From Candidatus Sabulitectum sp. (lineage in GTDB: Bacteria; Fermentibacterota; Fermentibacteria; Fermentibacterales; Fermentibacteraceae): a DNA stretch of 11,099 bases. The notes under the pieces are model-generated. The model worked only from the letters and a program-made list of their open reading frames with translations, was not told the DNA's origin and did not search any database. This document shows positions 1 to 7,766 of the stretch, in pieces. Where the stretch lies: the NCBI GenBank assembly GCA_023145935.1, contig JAGLDB010000053.1, forward strand, positions 1 to 11,099. Direction: 5' to 3'. A program made the translations under genes and the position numbers. Each line of letters begins with the position of its first letter. The stretch's first letter is position 1.

Positions 1-288
1 TATACTGTACGACTGTCAGTTGTGCGCAGGTCGCTCACAGTTGACATAATGAGAACAGTTGGTGCGCCATGGTGGTTCATCAGGATTCCCTTTGTAATAG
101 AGGGAGTATTTATGGGTGTGATCGGTTCCGCCGGAGGGCTTGCCATATCGGCGATTTTGTCAAAAGTACTGGCTGGTGCAGTGACTCACAGGTTTATGCC
201 CCTGTCATGGATGACTCTCGTGATCCTGCTTGGTGCTATTACGGGAACTGTGGGTGCTCTGGCCGGTTCATACGAAAAGGAAAGGTAA
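1..288 (+). CDS. ftsX: Cell division ABC transporter permease FtsX, C-terminal part
   Basis: The frame is open from the first base and ends at TAA 286-288, so only about the last 95 residues are present. FtsX is the membrane subunit of FtsEX, an ABC-type complex that passes ATP hydrolysis by FtsE to septal peptidoglycan hydrolases at the division site. The visible part shows the FtsX C-terminal pattern: an 'IMRTVGAPWWFIRIPFVIEG' segment, matching the family's charged loop and amphipathic stretch (IMxLVGAxxxFIRxPFxxEG), then hydrophobic stretches that would be the last two membrane helices, and a short charged tail (YEKER). The GTG at 22 is internal and not the real start. yajC follows after 2 nt, so the two are probably cotranscribed; ftsE would be expected upstream, outside the window. 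The FtsX call is based on motif and topology; another FtsX-like permease is possible but less likely. Confidence 0.82.
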   Translation, partial: YTVRLSVVRRSLTVDIMRTVGAPWWFIRIPFVIEGVFMGVIGSAGGLAISAILSKVLAGAVTHRFMPLSWMTLVILLGAITGTVGALAGSYEKER

Positions 289-290
289 TA

Positions 291-668
291 ATGAGAATCA
301 GTAATATCGTTACAATCCCTGTTATCGCAGCAGCTTCAGCTTTTGCCCAGGACGCCACTTCCGGTACTGAAGAGGCTTCTGCCGGATGTCTTGGAACAGG
401 AGGAATCATGGGTCTTCTGCCCATCGTTGCAATGGTGGGAATATTCTATTTCCTGATCATCAGACCTCAGCAGAAGCAGTCAAAGAAAATGAAGGAAATG
501 CGCGAATCTATGGAAAAGGGCAACAATGTTGTTACCAGCGGTGGAATTCACGGAGTAATAACGAATTTTAAAGGTGATGTTGTTACGGTTAGAATCGCAG
601 ACTCTGTGAAAATCGATGTGGATCGTTCAGCTCTGACAATTCTAGGAGAAGAAGCGCTTTCCAAATGA
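291..668 (+). CDS. yajC: Preprotein translocase subunit YajC
   Basis: A 125-residue protein. YajC is a small inner-membrane protein that binds SecDF and the SecYEG translocon and assists protein export. After a linker there is one membrane helix (about residues 38-56) followed directly by the family signature FLIIRPQQKQSKKMKEM (about 54-70), then the conserved soluble domain with 'GNNVVTSGGIHGVI' (about 77-90) and a beta-rich end. Residues 1-19 look like a cleavable signal peptide (hydrophobic, ending AFA before Gln20), somewhat longer than the minimal YajC N-terminus. ATG 291 is chosen because AAAGG lies 5 nt upstream; a longer reading in the same frame back to 69 would run inside ftsX and has no family similarity. 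The stop overlaps the def start as ATGA. yajC more often sits beside tgt or secDF; here it lies between ftsX and def. Confidence 0.93.
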   Translation: MRISNIVTIPVIAAASAFAQDATSGTEEASAGCLGTGGIMGLLPIVAMVGIFYFLIIRPQQKQSKKMKEMRESMEKGNNVVTSGGIHGVITNFKGDVVTVRIADSVKIDVDRSALTILGEEALSK

Positions 669-1192
669 AAAACCTGCTGGACTCTGTGAGAATTATCGGT
701 GATCCTGTTCTCAGACGGAAAAGCAGACCACTGGTCTTTCCCGATGATATGGAGTATTTGCGTACTCTGACTGGAAAAATGGCGAATACCCTTGAGGTTG
801 CTGAAGGTCTCGGGCTTGCAGCACCTCAGGTGGGAGAGTCGGTCAGGTTATTCATTGCCACCCCGGATTATCTTGATGAGCTGAATGGACATGTGGTGTT
901 CATAAATCCGGAGTTGCATCCTTACGGGGAAATGGAAAAAAGAGAAGAAGGCTGTTTGAGCGTCCCGGGTATCTACGAGATACTGTCCAGGCCGGGAAGA
1001 ACTAGAATTACCGCGGTGGATATCCGGGATAATTCGTTTTTTCTGGATGTAGGCGGACTCGCGGCAAGACTCATGCTTCACGAAGTGGACCATCTCGATG
1101 GTATTCTCTTTGTTGACAAGCTCAGCTCTATTAAAAGAAAGCTTTTAAGGGGAAGACTTAAAAAACTGAGAGAGGAGAGCAGAAGGCATTGA
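665..1192 (+). CDS. def: Peptide deformylase
   Basis: A 175-residue cytosolic metalloenzyme that removes the N-formyl group from nascent proteins as they leave the ribosome. All three family motifs are intact: motif 1 GLGLAAPQ (residues 48-55, Gln55 stabilising the oxyanion), motif 2 EGCLS (95-99, metal ligand Cys97) and motif 3 HEVDH (139-143, metal ligands His139 and His143, catalytic Glu140). The N-terminus (VRIIGDPVLRRKSRPL) and length are normal for the family. The start ATG 665 overlaps the yajC stop by 4 nt, which suggests translational coupling. It is followed by fmt with a TTGA overlap, so the deformylase and the formyltransferase are made together. The C-terminus is basic (KRKLLRGRLKKLREESRR), as in many bacterial deformylases. 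Confidence 0.97.
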   Translation: MKNLLDSVRIIGDPVLRRKSRPLVFPDDMEYLRTLTGKMANTLEVAEGLGLAAPQVGESVRLFIATPDYLDELNGHVVFINPELHPYGEMEKREEGCLSVPGIYEILSRPGRTRITAVDIRDNSFFLDVGGLAARLMLHEVDHLDGILFVDKLSSIKRKLLRGRLKKLREESRRH

Positions 1193-2106
1193 AAGTTGTT
1201 TTCCTTGGGACATCAATATTTGCGCTGCCTTCCATAAGCGCTCTTTACAATTCTGAGTATATTGAACTTGTAATGATAGTTTCTCGCCCTGACAGGCGAT
1301 CCGGACGTGGAAGAAAAATCTCAAGACCGCCGGTGGCCAAGCTTGCTGACCAGCTTGGAATCAAGTTGCTGCAGCCGGAAAAACTCAGGGAGATCAAAGA
1401 TCAGCTTGAGGATATCTCACCTGACTTAATGGTCAGCGCTTCCTACGGTGGCTGGCTTCCAGGGTGGTTTCTGAACATTGCCCCTCTGGGGGTTGTAAAT
1501 ATCCATCCATCTCTTCTTCCAGCCAACCGGGGAGCGGCACCTGTTATAAGGGCTGTGCTGCATGGTGATAAGGAAACAGGCGTCTGCTTCATGAAGACAG
1601 ATGAAGGATGGGACACCGGTGATATTATTCACACTGTTAAGAGGAAGATAGAAGGAAACCAGACAGCGGGAGAACTTGAAAAAACCCTTTCCGAATCTGC
1701 AGCAGAGGTACTTCCATGGGTTCTTGAGAAATATCTCCAGGGCGAGATCGTGCTGGTGCCTCAGTTCGGAGCGGAAAGTTATGCTGAAAAAGTAACGCCT
1801 GAGGAAACTTTTATCTCCTGGCAGAATTCTGCGGAGGAAGTTAGAAGAATGATACTTGCCTTTAATCCTGTTCCCGGTGCGAGAACGCTGAATCGATCAA
1901 AAATATTGAAGATATACTCTTCTGAAGTATTGTCTATGAAAGGCTTACCGGGGCAGGTGCTTGAAACTGATCCTCTTGTGGTTGGATGCGGGGAAGAGGC
2001 ACTAAAGCTTCTAGAGGTGCAGCCCGAGGGCAGGCGCAGAATGTCATCTGATGAATTTGTCAGAGGATACCGGATAATGAAGGGAGCCCTTTTGAGTGAG
2101 AAGTAA
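1189..2106 (+). CDS. fmt: Methionyl-tRNA formyltransferase
   Basis: A 305-residue cytosolic enzyme that transfers a formyl group from 10-formyl-tetrahydrofolate to initiator Met-tRNA. The N-terminal catalytic domain (about 1-205) starts MKVVFLGTSIFALPS and carries the tRNA-contacting basic loop SRPDRRSGRGRK (32-43). The active-site set is Asn104 and His106 in NIHPSLLP and Asp142 in GWDTGD, equivalent to the N-H-D triad of E. coli Fmt. The C-terminal OB-type tRNA-binding domain begins near 207 (ETFISW, then AFNPVPGA) and ends with the usual LPGQV and EGRRRMSSDEF segments. The start is TTG 1189, overlapping the def stop as TTGA; AGGAG at 1173-1177 supports it with a longish 11-nt spacing. A Trp replaces the usual Leu before Asp142. 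The end overlaps the next gene by 11 nt. Confidence 0.96.
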   Translation: MKVVFLGTSIFALPSISALYNSEYIELVMIVSRPDRRSGRGRKISRPPVAKLADQLGIKLLQPEKLREIKDQLEDISPDLMVSASYGGWLPGWFLNIAPLGVVNIHPSLLPANRGAAPVIRAVLHGDKETGVCFMKTDEGWDTGDIIHTVKRKIEGNQTAGELEKTLSESAAEVLPWVLEKYLQGEIVLVPQFGAESYAEKVTPEETFISWQNSAEEVRRMILAFNPVPGARTLNRSKILKIYSSEVLSMKGLPGQVLETDPLVVGCGEEALKLLEVQPEGRRRMSSDEFVRGYRIMKGALLSEK

Positions 2107-2773
2107 TACTGTTTTTCACTACCATCTCGGTCTCTCTGTTTTTGCGCTTTTTCCTGGAGTAATCGTTCTGCTTCTCACCCATGAATGGTACTGGCTGCTG
2201 GCAACAGTAGTTCTTGTTAACATAGGCGGCTTGACCAGGACCAATCCTTTTCTTACGCTTTCCTTTCATGTGCTCAAACCCATGGCTCGATTATTTGGCG
2301 GAGAAGGTTTTGCAGCGGAGGAAATGGTTATTGAACTGGGTTCAGAAAAAACCCTGCGAAAGCTTGGTGGAAGAATACCTGCGGACAGAATTCTTCTTCT
2401 TCTTCCGCATTGCCTTCAGCAGCATGACTGCCAGCGAAGGATAACATTCAACCCTTACAATTGTGTTAGGTGCGGCAAGTGTCCTGTGGGATCGCTTCTG
2501 GATCTTGCGGACCGCACCGGTGTTAAAGTAGCAGTGGCAACCGGTGGAACTCTTGCCAGGCGTCATATCAAGGAAGCTCGTCCGTTGGCTGTGGTTGCTG
2601 TTGCCTGCCCGAGAGATCTTGGTCAGGGAATGCTGGACGCTTCTCCTGTTCCCGTGGCAGGTGTTGAGAATTCAAGACCTGTGGGAGATTGTCTGGATAC
2701 CCAGGTTGACATTTCCATTGTGGAAAAAAACATAGAACACCTTATAGGTTCCCATACGCAGCAAGGTGTTTAA
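2096..2773 (+). CDS. DUF116 family membrane-anchored cysteine-rich protein
   Basis: A 225-residue protein of the DUF116 family, whose function is not known. Residues about 11-45 form one or two membrane helices; the rest is a soluble domain. The family pattern is clear: LLPHCLQ (103-108), a Cys-rich centre YNCVRCGKCP (121-130), VAVATGGTLARR (146-156), VVAVACPRDL (166-175) and a C-terminal 'RPVGDCLDTQVD' segment. Cysteines 106, 112, 123, 126, 129, 171 and 199 all fall in or near conserved blocks; the CxxCxxC spacing of 123/126/129 resembles metal or Fe-S ligands, which is inference. GTG 2096 is the first possible start (an in-frame TGA lies at 2093-2095) and has GGGAG 9 nt upstream, so the gene overlaps fmt by 11 nt. 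From memory, DUF116 genes also sit beside def/fmt in some Clostridia, hinting at a role tied to translation or N-terminal processing. Confidence 0.85.
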   Translation: MRSNTVFHYHLGLSVFALFPGVIVLLLTHEWYWLLATVVLVNIGGLTRTNPFLTLSFHVLKPMARLFGGEGFAAEEMVIELGSEKTLRKLGGRIPADRILLLLPHCLQQHDCQRRITFNPYNCVRCGKCPVGSLLDLADRTGVKVAVATGGTLARRHIKEARPLAVVAVACPRDLGQGMLDASPVPVAGVENSRPVGDCLDTQVDISIVEKNIEHLIGSHTQQGV

Positions 2774-2775
2774 TT

Positions 2776-2840
2776 AATCCAAGGAGGATCTAATTCCCGT
2801 CCCTTGGGTTGACGGTTTTTGTCTTCTGTCTTTTTTCTTT
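2776..2840 (+). terminator. Probable terminator of the ftsX-yajC-def-fmt-DUF116 operon
   Basis: Just after the DUF116 stop, AATCCAAGG (2776-2784) can pair with CCTTGGGTT (2802-2810), giving 9 pairs with one T-G wobble and a 17-nt loop. T-rich sequence follows: a run of five T at 2816-2820 and six T at 2831-2836. The loop is large and the first T-run starts 5 nt after the stem, so this is not a textbook intrinsic terminator, but its place at the end of the operon fits. Confidence 0.5.
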
Positions 2841-2853
2841 GGCTAACAGATAC

Positions 2854-2874
2854 CCCACCGCTTGCGGCGGTGGG
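2854..2874. terminator. GC-rich hairpin between convergent genes
   Basis: A perfect 8-bp inverted repeat, CCCACCGC and GCGGTGGG, with a 5-nt loop. It lies between the convergent DUF116 gene (+) and the HD-GYP gene (-), only 5 nt beyond the latter's stop. The position suggests transcription termination for the minus-strand unit, but no T-tract follows on either strand, so intrinsic termination is doubtful. It could also protect mRNA 3' ends. Confidence 0.4.
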
Positions 2875-2879
2875 AGTTG

Positions 2880-4652
2880 TCATTGAAAAGATTGTAAGGA
2901 ATCGTTTTCGGAAAGCTGATAGCCTTTTTCCATGAATAGTCTCATGCAGGCATCAACCACCTGTCTGTCGAAGTAGACACCAGACCCTGCAGTTATGGTT
3001 TGAAGAGCCTCATGCAACCCCAGGCTTGCCCTGTATGGTCGCATGGTAGCCATGGCTTCAACAACATCAGCAACCGCAAGTATCTTTGCTTCCAGCCTTA
3101 TTGCAGGCCCCTTGATGCCCAGGGGGTAGCCACTGCCGTCGATCCTTTCATGGTGCTGCAGAACAATGTCTGCCACAGGCCATGGGAAGTCAATGGATTT
3201 CAGTATATCGTACCCGTCTTCCGCGTGCTCCCGCAGAAGGAGCATTTCACTTCTGGTAATGGCACCGGGTTTGGTGAGTATTTCTGTTGGAACTGCCATC
3301 TTGCCTATATCGTGCAGTATGCCTGCGATCTTCAGGCCGTCGATCATGTGTGATTTCATTCCAAGTTCTTCACCTATGGCACAAGCAAGATCAGCAACTC
3401 TTTTCTGGTGCCCGGCAGTGTAGGGATCTTTCATATCCACAAGGCGACTCATGGCAAGAACAACGCCATCAATGGTTTTCTGAAGTTGTTTGAATGCGTT
3501 CATTCGTCCGGTGATGTCTGTGATAACACCTTCTGCAATGGAAACAGCAGCTTCAGTCAGAGTACTCATTGTAAATGATGCCCAGAAGGTTGAACCATCG
3601 AACTTTCTGAGAACGATCTCACGATCATCTATTCTGCCCTTTTGTTGAAGAAGGGAAACAATGTTGGCTTCCTCTTTCTGATCTGAAAGAATATCTGAAA
3701 TTCTTACATTCTGCTCTTCTTCAGTGTTGGATATTTTAAACATTCGTTTAAAAGCAGGGTTCATAGAAAGGATCAGCCCGTTCTCTCTTATCTCGCTTCT
3801 GAAAACACCCACAGGAATGGTCTCTGAAAGCTTCTTGTAGTTCTGCTGCGTGGTTTTTAAAGCTTTTCTGCTGTAGACCTGATCAGAGATGTCTACAGTA
3901 AGAACAACAACACGCTGCACAGAGTTGTCCGGATTCATGATGGCATAGAAATGCTGAGAGACCCATACCTGAAGGCCATCTCGTTTCTTGTCGGTCTTTA
4001 CCTCGGGAACAAAGAATTCACCACCGGACAAGTAAACATTCAGGAGTTTTTCTTTGAAACCGGCTAGATATGAATCCGAAGCATCCAGTTGAAGCTCGGT
4101 TCTTTTTTTGTTCATGTCAGCTTTTATGCTTTCATCAGAATTGTTCCATATCCTTTGCCAGGCCTTGTTGTACGATAACAGGTTGCCTAAAGAATCCCGG
4201 ACAGAAATACCTACCGGAGCATTACGGATGATCGCAGAGTTAACAGCTTCCCGATTCCGGTACTCTTCCATCTGGTCTTCTTCATTGGTGATATCACGCA
4301 TAATGCAGAAAACACCAATTGGTAAATCCAGCTCAACAAGAGGCACTTTGATACAGCTGAATGTGCGGGTATTATTGTCACCTTCGTGGAAGGAAAGAAT
4401 CGCTTTAAGGGTTGAGCCGTTCTGCATTGCAAGTTTGTCTGTGCGGACATCTTCCTCTGCAGTAAGAGCGGGCATGATATCTGATGAGTGAAGCCCTTCA
4501 ACTTTCTCAGGAGCATCCATTCCAAAGAAATCGGCAAAAGACCAGTTACAGGTCAGGAAGCGTAATTGACTGTCTTTGATAGAGACAAACTCCCTAGCCT
4601 GATTAAAGGCAAGTTCAAGATATTGGCTAAGTTGGCCCTGCTTATTTTTCAA
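2880..4652 (-). CDS. Triple-PAS HD-GYP protein, probable cyclic-di-GMP phosphodiesterase
   Basis: A 590-residue cytosolic signalling protein (no signal peptide or membrane helix). Three PAS-type sensory modules are seen at about 15-125, 135-265 and 272-385, each ending in a typical 'DIT/DIS' strand (RDITNEED, VDISDQV, TDITGRM). The HD-GYP output domain follows (about 390-580): DPYTAGHQKRV (410-420), HDIGK (447-451), REHAEDG (474-480) and HHERIDGSGYP (500-510). The metal-binding His/Asp residues and the GYP motif are intact, so it should hydrolyse cyclic-di-GMP. I prefer the TTG at 4652 because GGAGAG (4658-4663) lies 5 nt upstream; an in-frame ATG at 4682 lacks such a site and would overlap pepF by 41 nt. 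With TTG the overlap is 11 nt, which suggests coupling to pepF. The PAS ligands cannot be read from sequence. Confidence 0.93.
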   Translation of the reverse strand: MKNKQGQLSQYLELAFNQAREFVSIKDSQLRFLTCNWSFADFFGMDAPEKVEGLHSSDIMPALTAEEDVRTDKLAMQNGSTLKAILSFHEGDNNTRTFSCIKVPLVELDLPIGVFCIMRDITNEEDQMEEYRNREAVNSAIIRNAPVGISVRDSLGNLLSYNKAWQRIWNNSDESIKADMNKKRTELQLDASDSYLAGFKEKLLNVYLSGGEFFVPEVKTDKKRDGLQVWVSQHFYAIMNPDNSVQRVVVLTVDISDQVYSRKALKTTQQNYKKLSETIPVGVFRSEIRENGLILSMNPAFKRMFKISNTEEEQNVRISDILSDQKEEANIVSLLQQKGRIDDREIVLRKFDGSTFWASFTMSTLTEAAVSIAEGVITDITGRMNAFKQLQKTIDGVVLAMSRLVDMKDPYTAGHQKRVADLACAIGEELGMKSHMIDGLKIAGILHDIGKMAVPTEILTKPGAITRSEMLLLREHAEDGYDILKSIDFPWPVADIVLQHHERIDGSGYPLGIKGPAIRLEAKILAVADVVEAMATMRPYRASLGLHEALQTITAGSGVYFDRQVVDACMRLFMEKGYQLSENDSLQSFQ

Positions 4653-6453
4653 GCAGTCTCTCCAGGTCTGTGACCAGACCATTCAGTTTATTCATGGCAT
4701 CTTCAACCGGTACCGGGGTCTCCAGATCAACACCTGTATCTTTGAGCAGTTCAAGGGGAGGCTTTGAACCGCCGGAAGAGAGGAAGTTAAGGTAGCTTTC
4801 TATAACTCCTTCATCGCCGTTTATGATCCTGCTGCTGATTGAAGCAGCAGATGCCAGACCAGTAGCATATTTGTACACATAGAAATTGTAGTAGAAGTGC
4901 GGTATCCTTGCCCATTCAGCCCCGATGAGCAGATCCTCTTCCTGGTATTCAAACGCGTCTCCATGATAGAGTTTGACAAGGTTGAAGTAAGTCTTGTTCA
5001 GCCAGTCGGTAGAGAGGGAGCCCCCGTCTTCAACCCTGGCGTGAATAAGCATCTCAAACTCGGCGAACATGGTCTGCCTGAACAGTGTAGTTCTGAAATC
5101 ATTTATCTGACTGTCGATCAGATAGGCGATAATGTCCTTATCTTCAGTCTGACTTCTTAGATGATTTGCAAGAAGCATCTCGTTTGTGATACTGGCCACT
5201 TCAGCTACAAGTATTCTGTAGTCTGATGTCTGGTAAGGCTGGTTTTTCCGGGAGAACCAGCTGTGCATGGAATGTCCAGCCTCGTGAGCCATTGTGAACA
5301 CGGAGTCAAGGGTACCGGAGAAATTAAGAAGCATGTACGGCTGGCTGTCGTAACATCCACCGGAGTATGCGCCGCTCCGCTTTCCTATATTCTCATACCG
5401 GTCTGTCCAGCGGTTCTCAAATCCCTGACGAAGAGTGTCTACATAAAGTTTTCCAAGGGGTTTCACTGCGCTCAGAGTCATTTCCTCACCCTGGCGTGCA
5501 GTGTACTTTACATCAACATCGTGAACTGTGGGTGTATAAACATCGTACATATACATCTTTTTCAGTCCCATTACTCTTTTCTTTATCTGATAGTAACGGT
5601 GCATTACAGGAAGGCTTTGATGTACAGAGCTGATAAGGGCCTCGTATACCTTCCTGTTTACCCTGTCACTGAAAAGAGATGCTGCCAGTGCAGATGGGTA
5701 GTTTCTTGCTTTCGCTCGAAAAATATTCGTTCGAACCTGTCCGTCCAGCAGAGATGCGAGAGTCTCAGTGTTTCCGCGGATCTCTCTGTAGAAGCCGCTG
5801 AATGCATCTCTCCGGACCCTGCGGTCAGCTCCCTGAAGAAGTGGAACAAAATTTCCGTGTGAAAGTTTGATTCTTTTTTCATTCTCATCGGAGATCTCAG
5901 GCAATCTTGCGGGTATTTCAACATTATTCAACTTGCTGAAAGTTCCGCTGAACCCCCTTGTTGCATCCGAAGCAAGAGCCATAATTCTTTCTTCAGCTGC
6001 GGAAAGTATGTAAGGTCTGTTTCTAAGAATGCTTTCAAGCCAAACTCTGTAAGTGGCAAGAGGAGTCTCGTTGATCCAGCTGACCATGATCTTTTCCGGT
6101 ACAGAAAGCACTTCAGGATTGAACCAGCTTAAGGATGTAGCAAGACTGGTGTTAAGATCAATTGCTTTCTGATGCATTTCATTACCAACCGGATCAGAAA
6201 GATCCTGATCCAGAACCATATGAGCGTAGGTATAAAGTTTCTCCACCTGACGACTGGCATCAAGTATTGCCTTTACAACTTTAAAAAGACTATCAGATGA
6301 AGTCACAGCATTACCGTGGTATGCAGCCAGTTTCTCCGGTAGTACTGATGCGGCTTTTAGTGCATTTTCCCAGTCTTCCATGGTTTTGTACATTGAAGTG
6401 ATATCCCATGTGTCTTCAACTGGAACATTAGATCTTTTAACTGGTTCTTTCAT
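4642..6453 (-). CDS. pepF: Oligoendopeptidase F, M3 family zinc metallopeptidase
   Basis: A 603-residue cytosolic peptidase that cleaves short and medium oligopeptides, acting in peptide recycling. The catalytic zinc motif HEAGH (residues 390-394, ligands His390 and His394, catalytic Glu391) is followed by EVASITNE (418-425), where Glu418 is the expected third ligand. The N-terminus (DTWDITSMYKTMEDWE) and the C-terminal GAEWARIPHFYYNFYVYKYATG block match the PepF/PepB subgroup, as does the length of about 600. The start ATG 6453 has only a weak ribosome site (GGATTG). The gene leads a two-gene minus-strand unit with the HD-GYP gene, and is divergent from the transporter gene across a gap of about 160 bp. 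A functional link between peptide breakdown and c-di-GMP turnover is not established; cotranscription is inferred from the overlap. Confidence 0.96.
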   Translation of the reverse strand: MKEPVKRSNVPVEDTWDITSMYKTMEDWENALKAASVLPEKLAAYHGNAVTSSDSLFKVVKAILDASRQVEKLYTYAHMVLDQDLSDPVGNEMHQKAIDLNTSLATSLSWFNPEVLSVPEKIMVSWINETPLATYRVWLESILRNRPYILSAAEERIMALASDATRGFSGTFSKLNNVEIPARLPEISDENEKRIKLSHGNFVPLLQGADRRVRRDAFSGFYREIRGNTETLASLLDGQVRTNIFRAKARNYPSALAASLFSDRVNRKVYEALISSVHQSLPVMHRYYQIKKRVMGLKKMYMYDVYTPTVHDVDVKYTARQGEEMTLSAVKPLGKLYVDTLRQGFENRWTDRYENIGKRSGAYSGGCYDSQPYMLLNFSGTLDSVFTMAHEAGHSMHSWFSRKNQPYQTSDYRILVAEVASITNEMLLANHLRSQTEDKDIIAYLIDSQINDFRTTLFRQTMFAEFEMLIHARVEDGGSLSTDWLNKTYFNLVKLYHGDAFEYQEEDLLIGAEWARIPHFYYNFYVYKYATGLASAASISSRIINGDEGVIESYLNFLSSGGSKPPLELLKDTGVDLETPVPVEDAMNKLNGLVTDLERLLEK

Positions 6454-6574
6454 TTATTCAATCCATTCATACAAGAGTAATCAGACGCCGCTCTGCAGGG
6501 CGAATAAGTCAGTATTTGTAACTCCCGTAGTATATGCTCATCTCGATCTCATCGCCATGTTTGTCTGTGTGCTG

Positions 6575-6586
6575 TAATCATGATTA
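6575..6586. promoter_or_regulatory. 12-bp palindrome in the pepF/transporter divergent gap
   Basis: TAATCATGATTA is a perfect palindrome lying 28 nt before the transporter start, within the only divergent intergenic region (6454-6614). Its size and position would suit a dimeric repressor site, but short AT-rich palindromes also occur by chance. The rest of the gap shows no convincing promoter: a TATACT on the minus strand (near 6532) lacks a good -35 box. Confidence 0.2.
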
Positions 6587-6614
6587 TCTTTCCTGACACA
6601 GAAGGGGAAGACGC

Positions 6615-7766
6615 ATGAAAACATCACTTGTCAAGCTATTTGTTACAGTTCTTCTGCTGGGAGCCGCCAGCACTATCTTTATGAGTGTTATGCCTGATTA
6701 TCTCAGCAACGAGTTGGGAGTGGACGGCGAGGTCAGGGGAGCGCTGGAAGTTCCAAGAGAGCTTCCTGGATTTCTTCTTGTTTTCATAGCTGGATTTCTT
6801 GTGAGAATTCGAAGAAAGAAAGCAATAGCAATGATTTTTCTGGTTGGGATCCTTGCTTTTATCGGTTTTGCTTTTTTTACTGATTCGCTTCTCCGATTCA
6901 TTTTTTTCATGGTGATATGGTCTTCAGCTATGCATGCTTTCATTCCACTGAGAGACACCACGGCTATTGAACTTGCCGGTTCAGGAAAAAGAGGCTGGGT
7001 TCTGGGTCGGGTGGGAGCTTTCAGATCTCTGGGATTGATCCTGGGTACCGCGGTTGTCTGGGTATTTTTAAGTCAACTTAATACCGGTTTCAAGATGACA
7101 TGGATAGTGGGTGCGATTCTCCTGGTTCCCGGAGTACTGGTAGCCATGAGACTTCCTTCGTCGATCGGCGAGAAGGAAAGGGTAGCTGCAAAAAGATTCG
7201 TGTTCAGGAAAAAGTATCGTTTGTTTTATGCGTTGTGTATGCTTTTCGGTGCAAGAAAGCAGATATTCCTGACCTTTGCCCCCTGGCTGCTTGTATCTGT
7301 GTATCACCAGAGGGCACCTCAACTTGCCCTGGCCATGGGTGCCAGTGCCCTTATCGGGATCTTTCTTAAACCTGTTTTTGGAAAGCTCATAGACAAACTG
7401 GGAGAAAGAACCATTCTCATGGCAGATGCTGCTCTGATATTGCTGTTGAGTACTGCATACGCTGTTATCCCGCAGATCGCAGGTCCGGGTATTGCTCTTG
7501 CGCTGCTCTATTGCTTCTTTGTAATGGATGAGCTTCTCTTCAGCCTTTCCATGGCACGAACCACTTACCTTTCCAGAATTATAGAGAACAAGTCTGAGAT
7601 GGTCCCAACCATTGGCCTCGGTGGAACGATTGATCACATTGTATCAATGGCTGTACCTGTTATAGGTGGAATTCTCTGGATGAAGGTTGGTCCCTGGTCG
7701 GTATTTGCCATGGCAGGTTTAGTTGCAGCTACCACATTCTTTACTGTGTCTACAATGAAGAAGTAA
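6615..7766 (+). CDS. Major facilitator superfamily transporter
   Basis: A 383-residue integral membrane protein with about 11-12 hydrophobic helices in two halves, split near residues 181-200 by a charged, basic cytoplasmic loop (SSIGEKERVAAKRFVFRKK). An MFS motif-A-like loop, FGKLIDKLGERT (255-266), lies in the second half; in the first half the matching loop is RIRRKK (64-69). Unusual charged residues sit in or near helices: a glutamate/arginine-containing EVPRELPGF (45-53) and MDEL (304-307). The substrate cannot be read; a drug, sugar or metabolite exporter or importer are all possible. ATG 6615 has a GAAGGGGAAG ribosome site (6601-6610). It is a single-gene unit, divergent from pepF, and its last 17 nt overlap the end of the convergent PAS gene. 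Confidence 0.85.
   Translation: MKTSLVKLFVTVLLLGAASTIFMSVMPDYLSNELGVDGEVRGALEVPRELPGFLLVFIAGFLVRIRRKKAIAMIFLVGILAFIGFAFFTDSLLRFIFFMVIWSSAMHAFIPLRDTTAIELAGSGKRGWVLGRVGAFRSLGLILGTAVVWVFLSQLNTGFKMTWIVGAILLVPGVLVAMRLPSSIGEKERVAAKRFVFRKKYRLFYALCMLFGARKQIFLTFAPWLLVSVYHQRAPQLALAMGASALIGIFLKPVFGKLIDKLGERTILMADAALILLLSTAYAVIPQIAGPGIALALLYCFFVMDELLFSLSMARTTYLSRIIENKSEMVPTIGLGGTIDHIVSMAVPVIGGILWMKVGPWSVFAMAGLVAATTFFTVSTMKK

Noticed and set aside
69..290. Upstream extension of the yajC frame
   Set aside because: It runs within ftsX in another frame, has no YajC similarity, and ATG 291 has a good ribosome site.
5263..5862. 199-codon open frame on the + strand
   Set aside because: It lies wholly inside pepF on the opposite strand; the pepF frame has intact M3 motifs, while this translation is cysteine-rich and shows no family pattern.
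7068..7637. 189-codon open frame on the - strand
   Set aside because: Antisense to the transporter gene; its translation has low-complexity polar runs and no recognisable domain.
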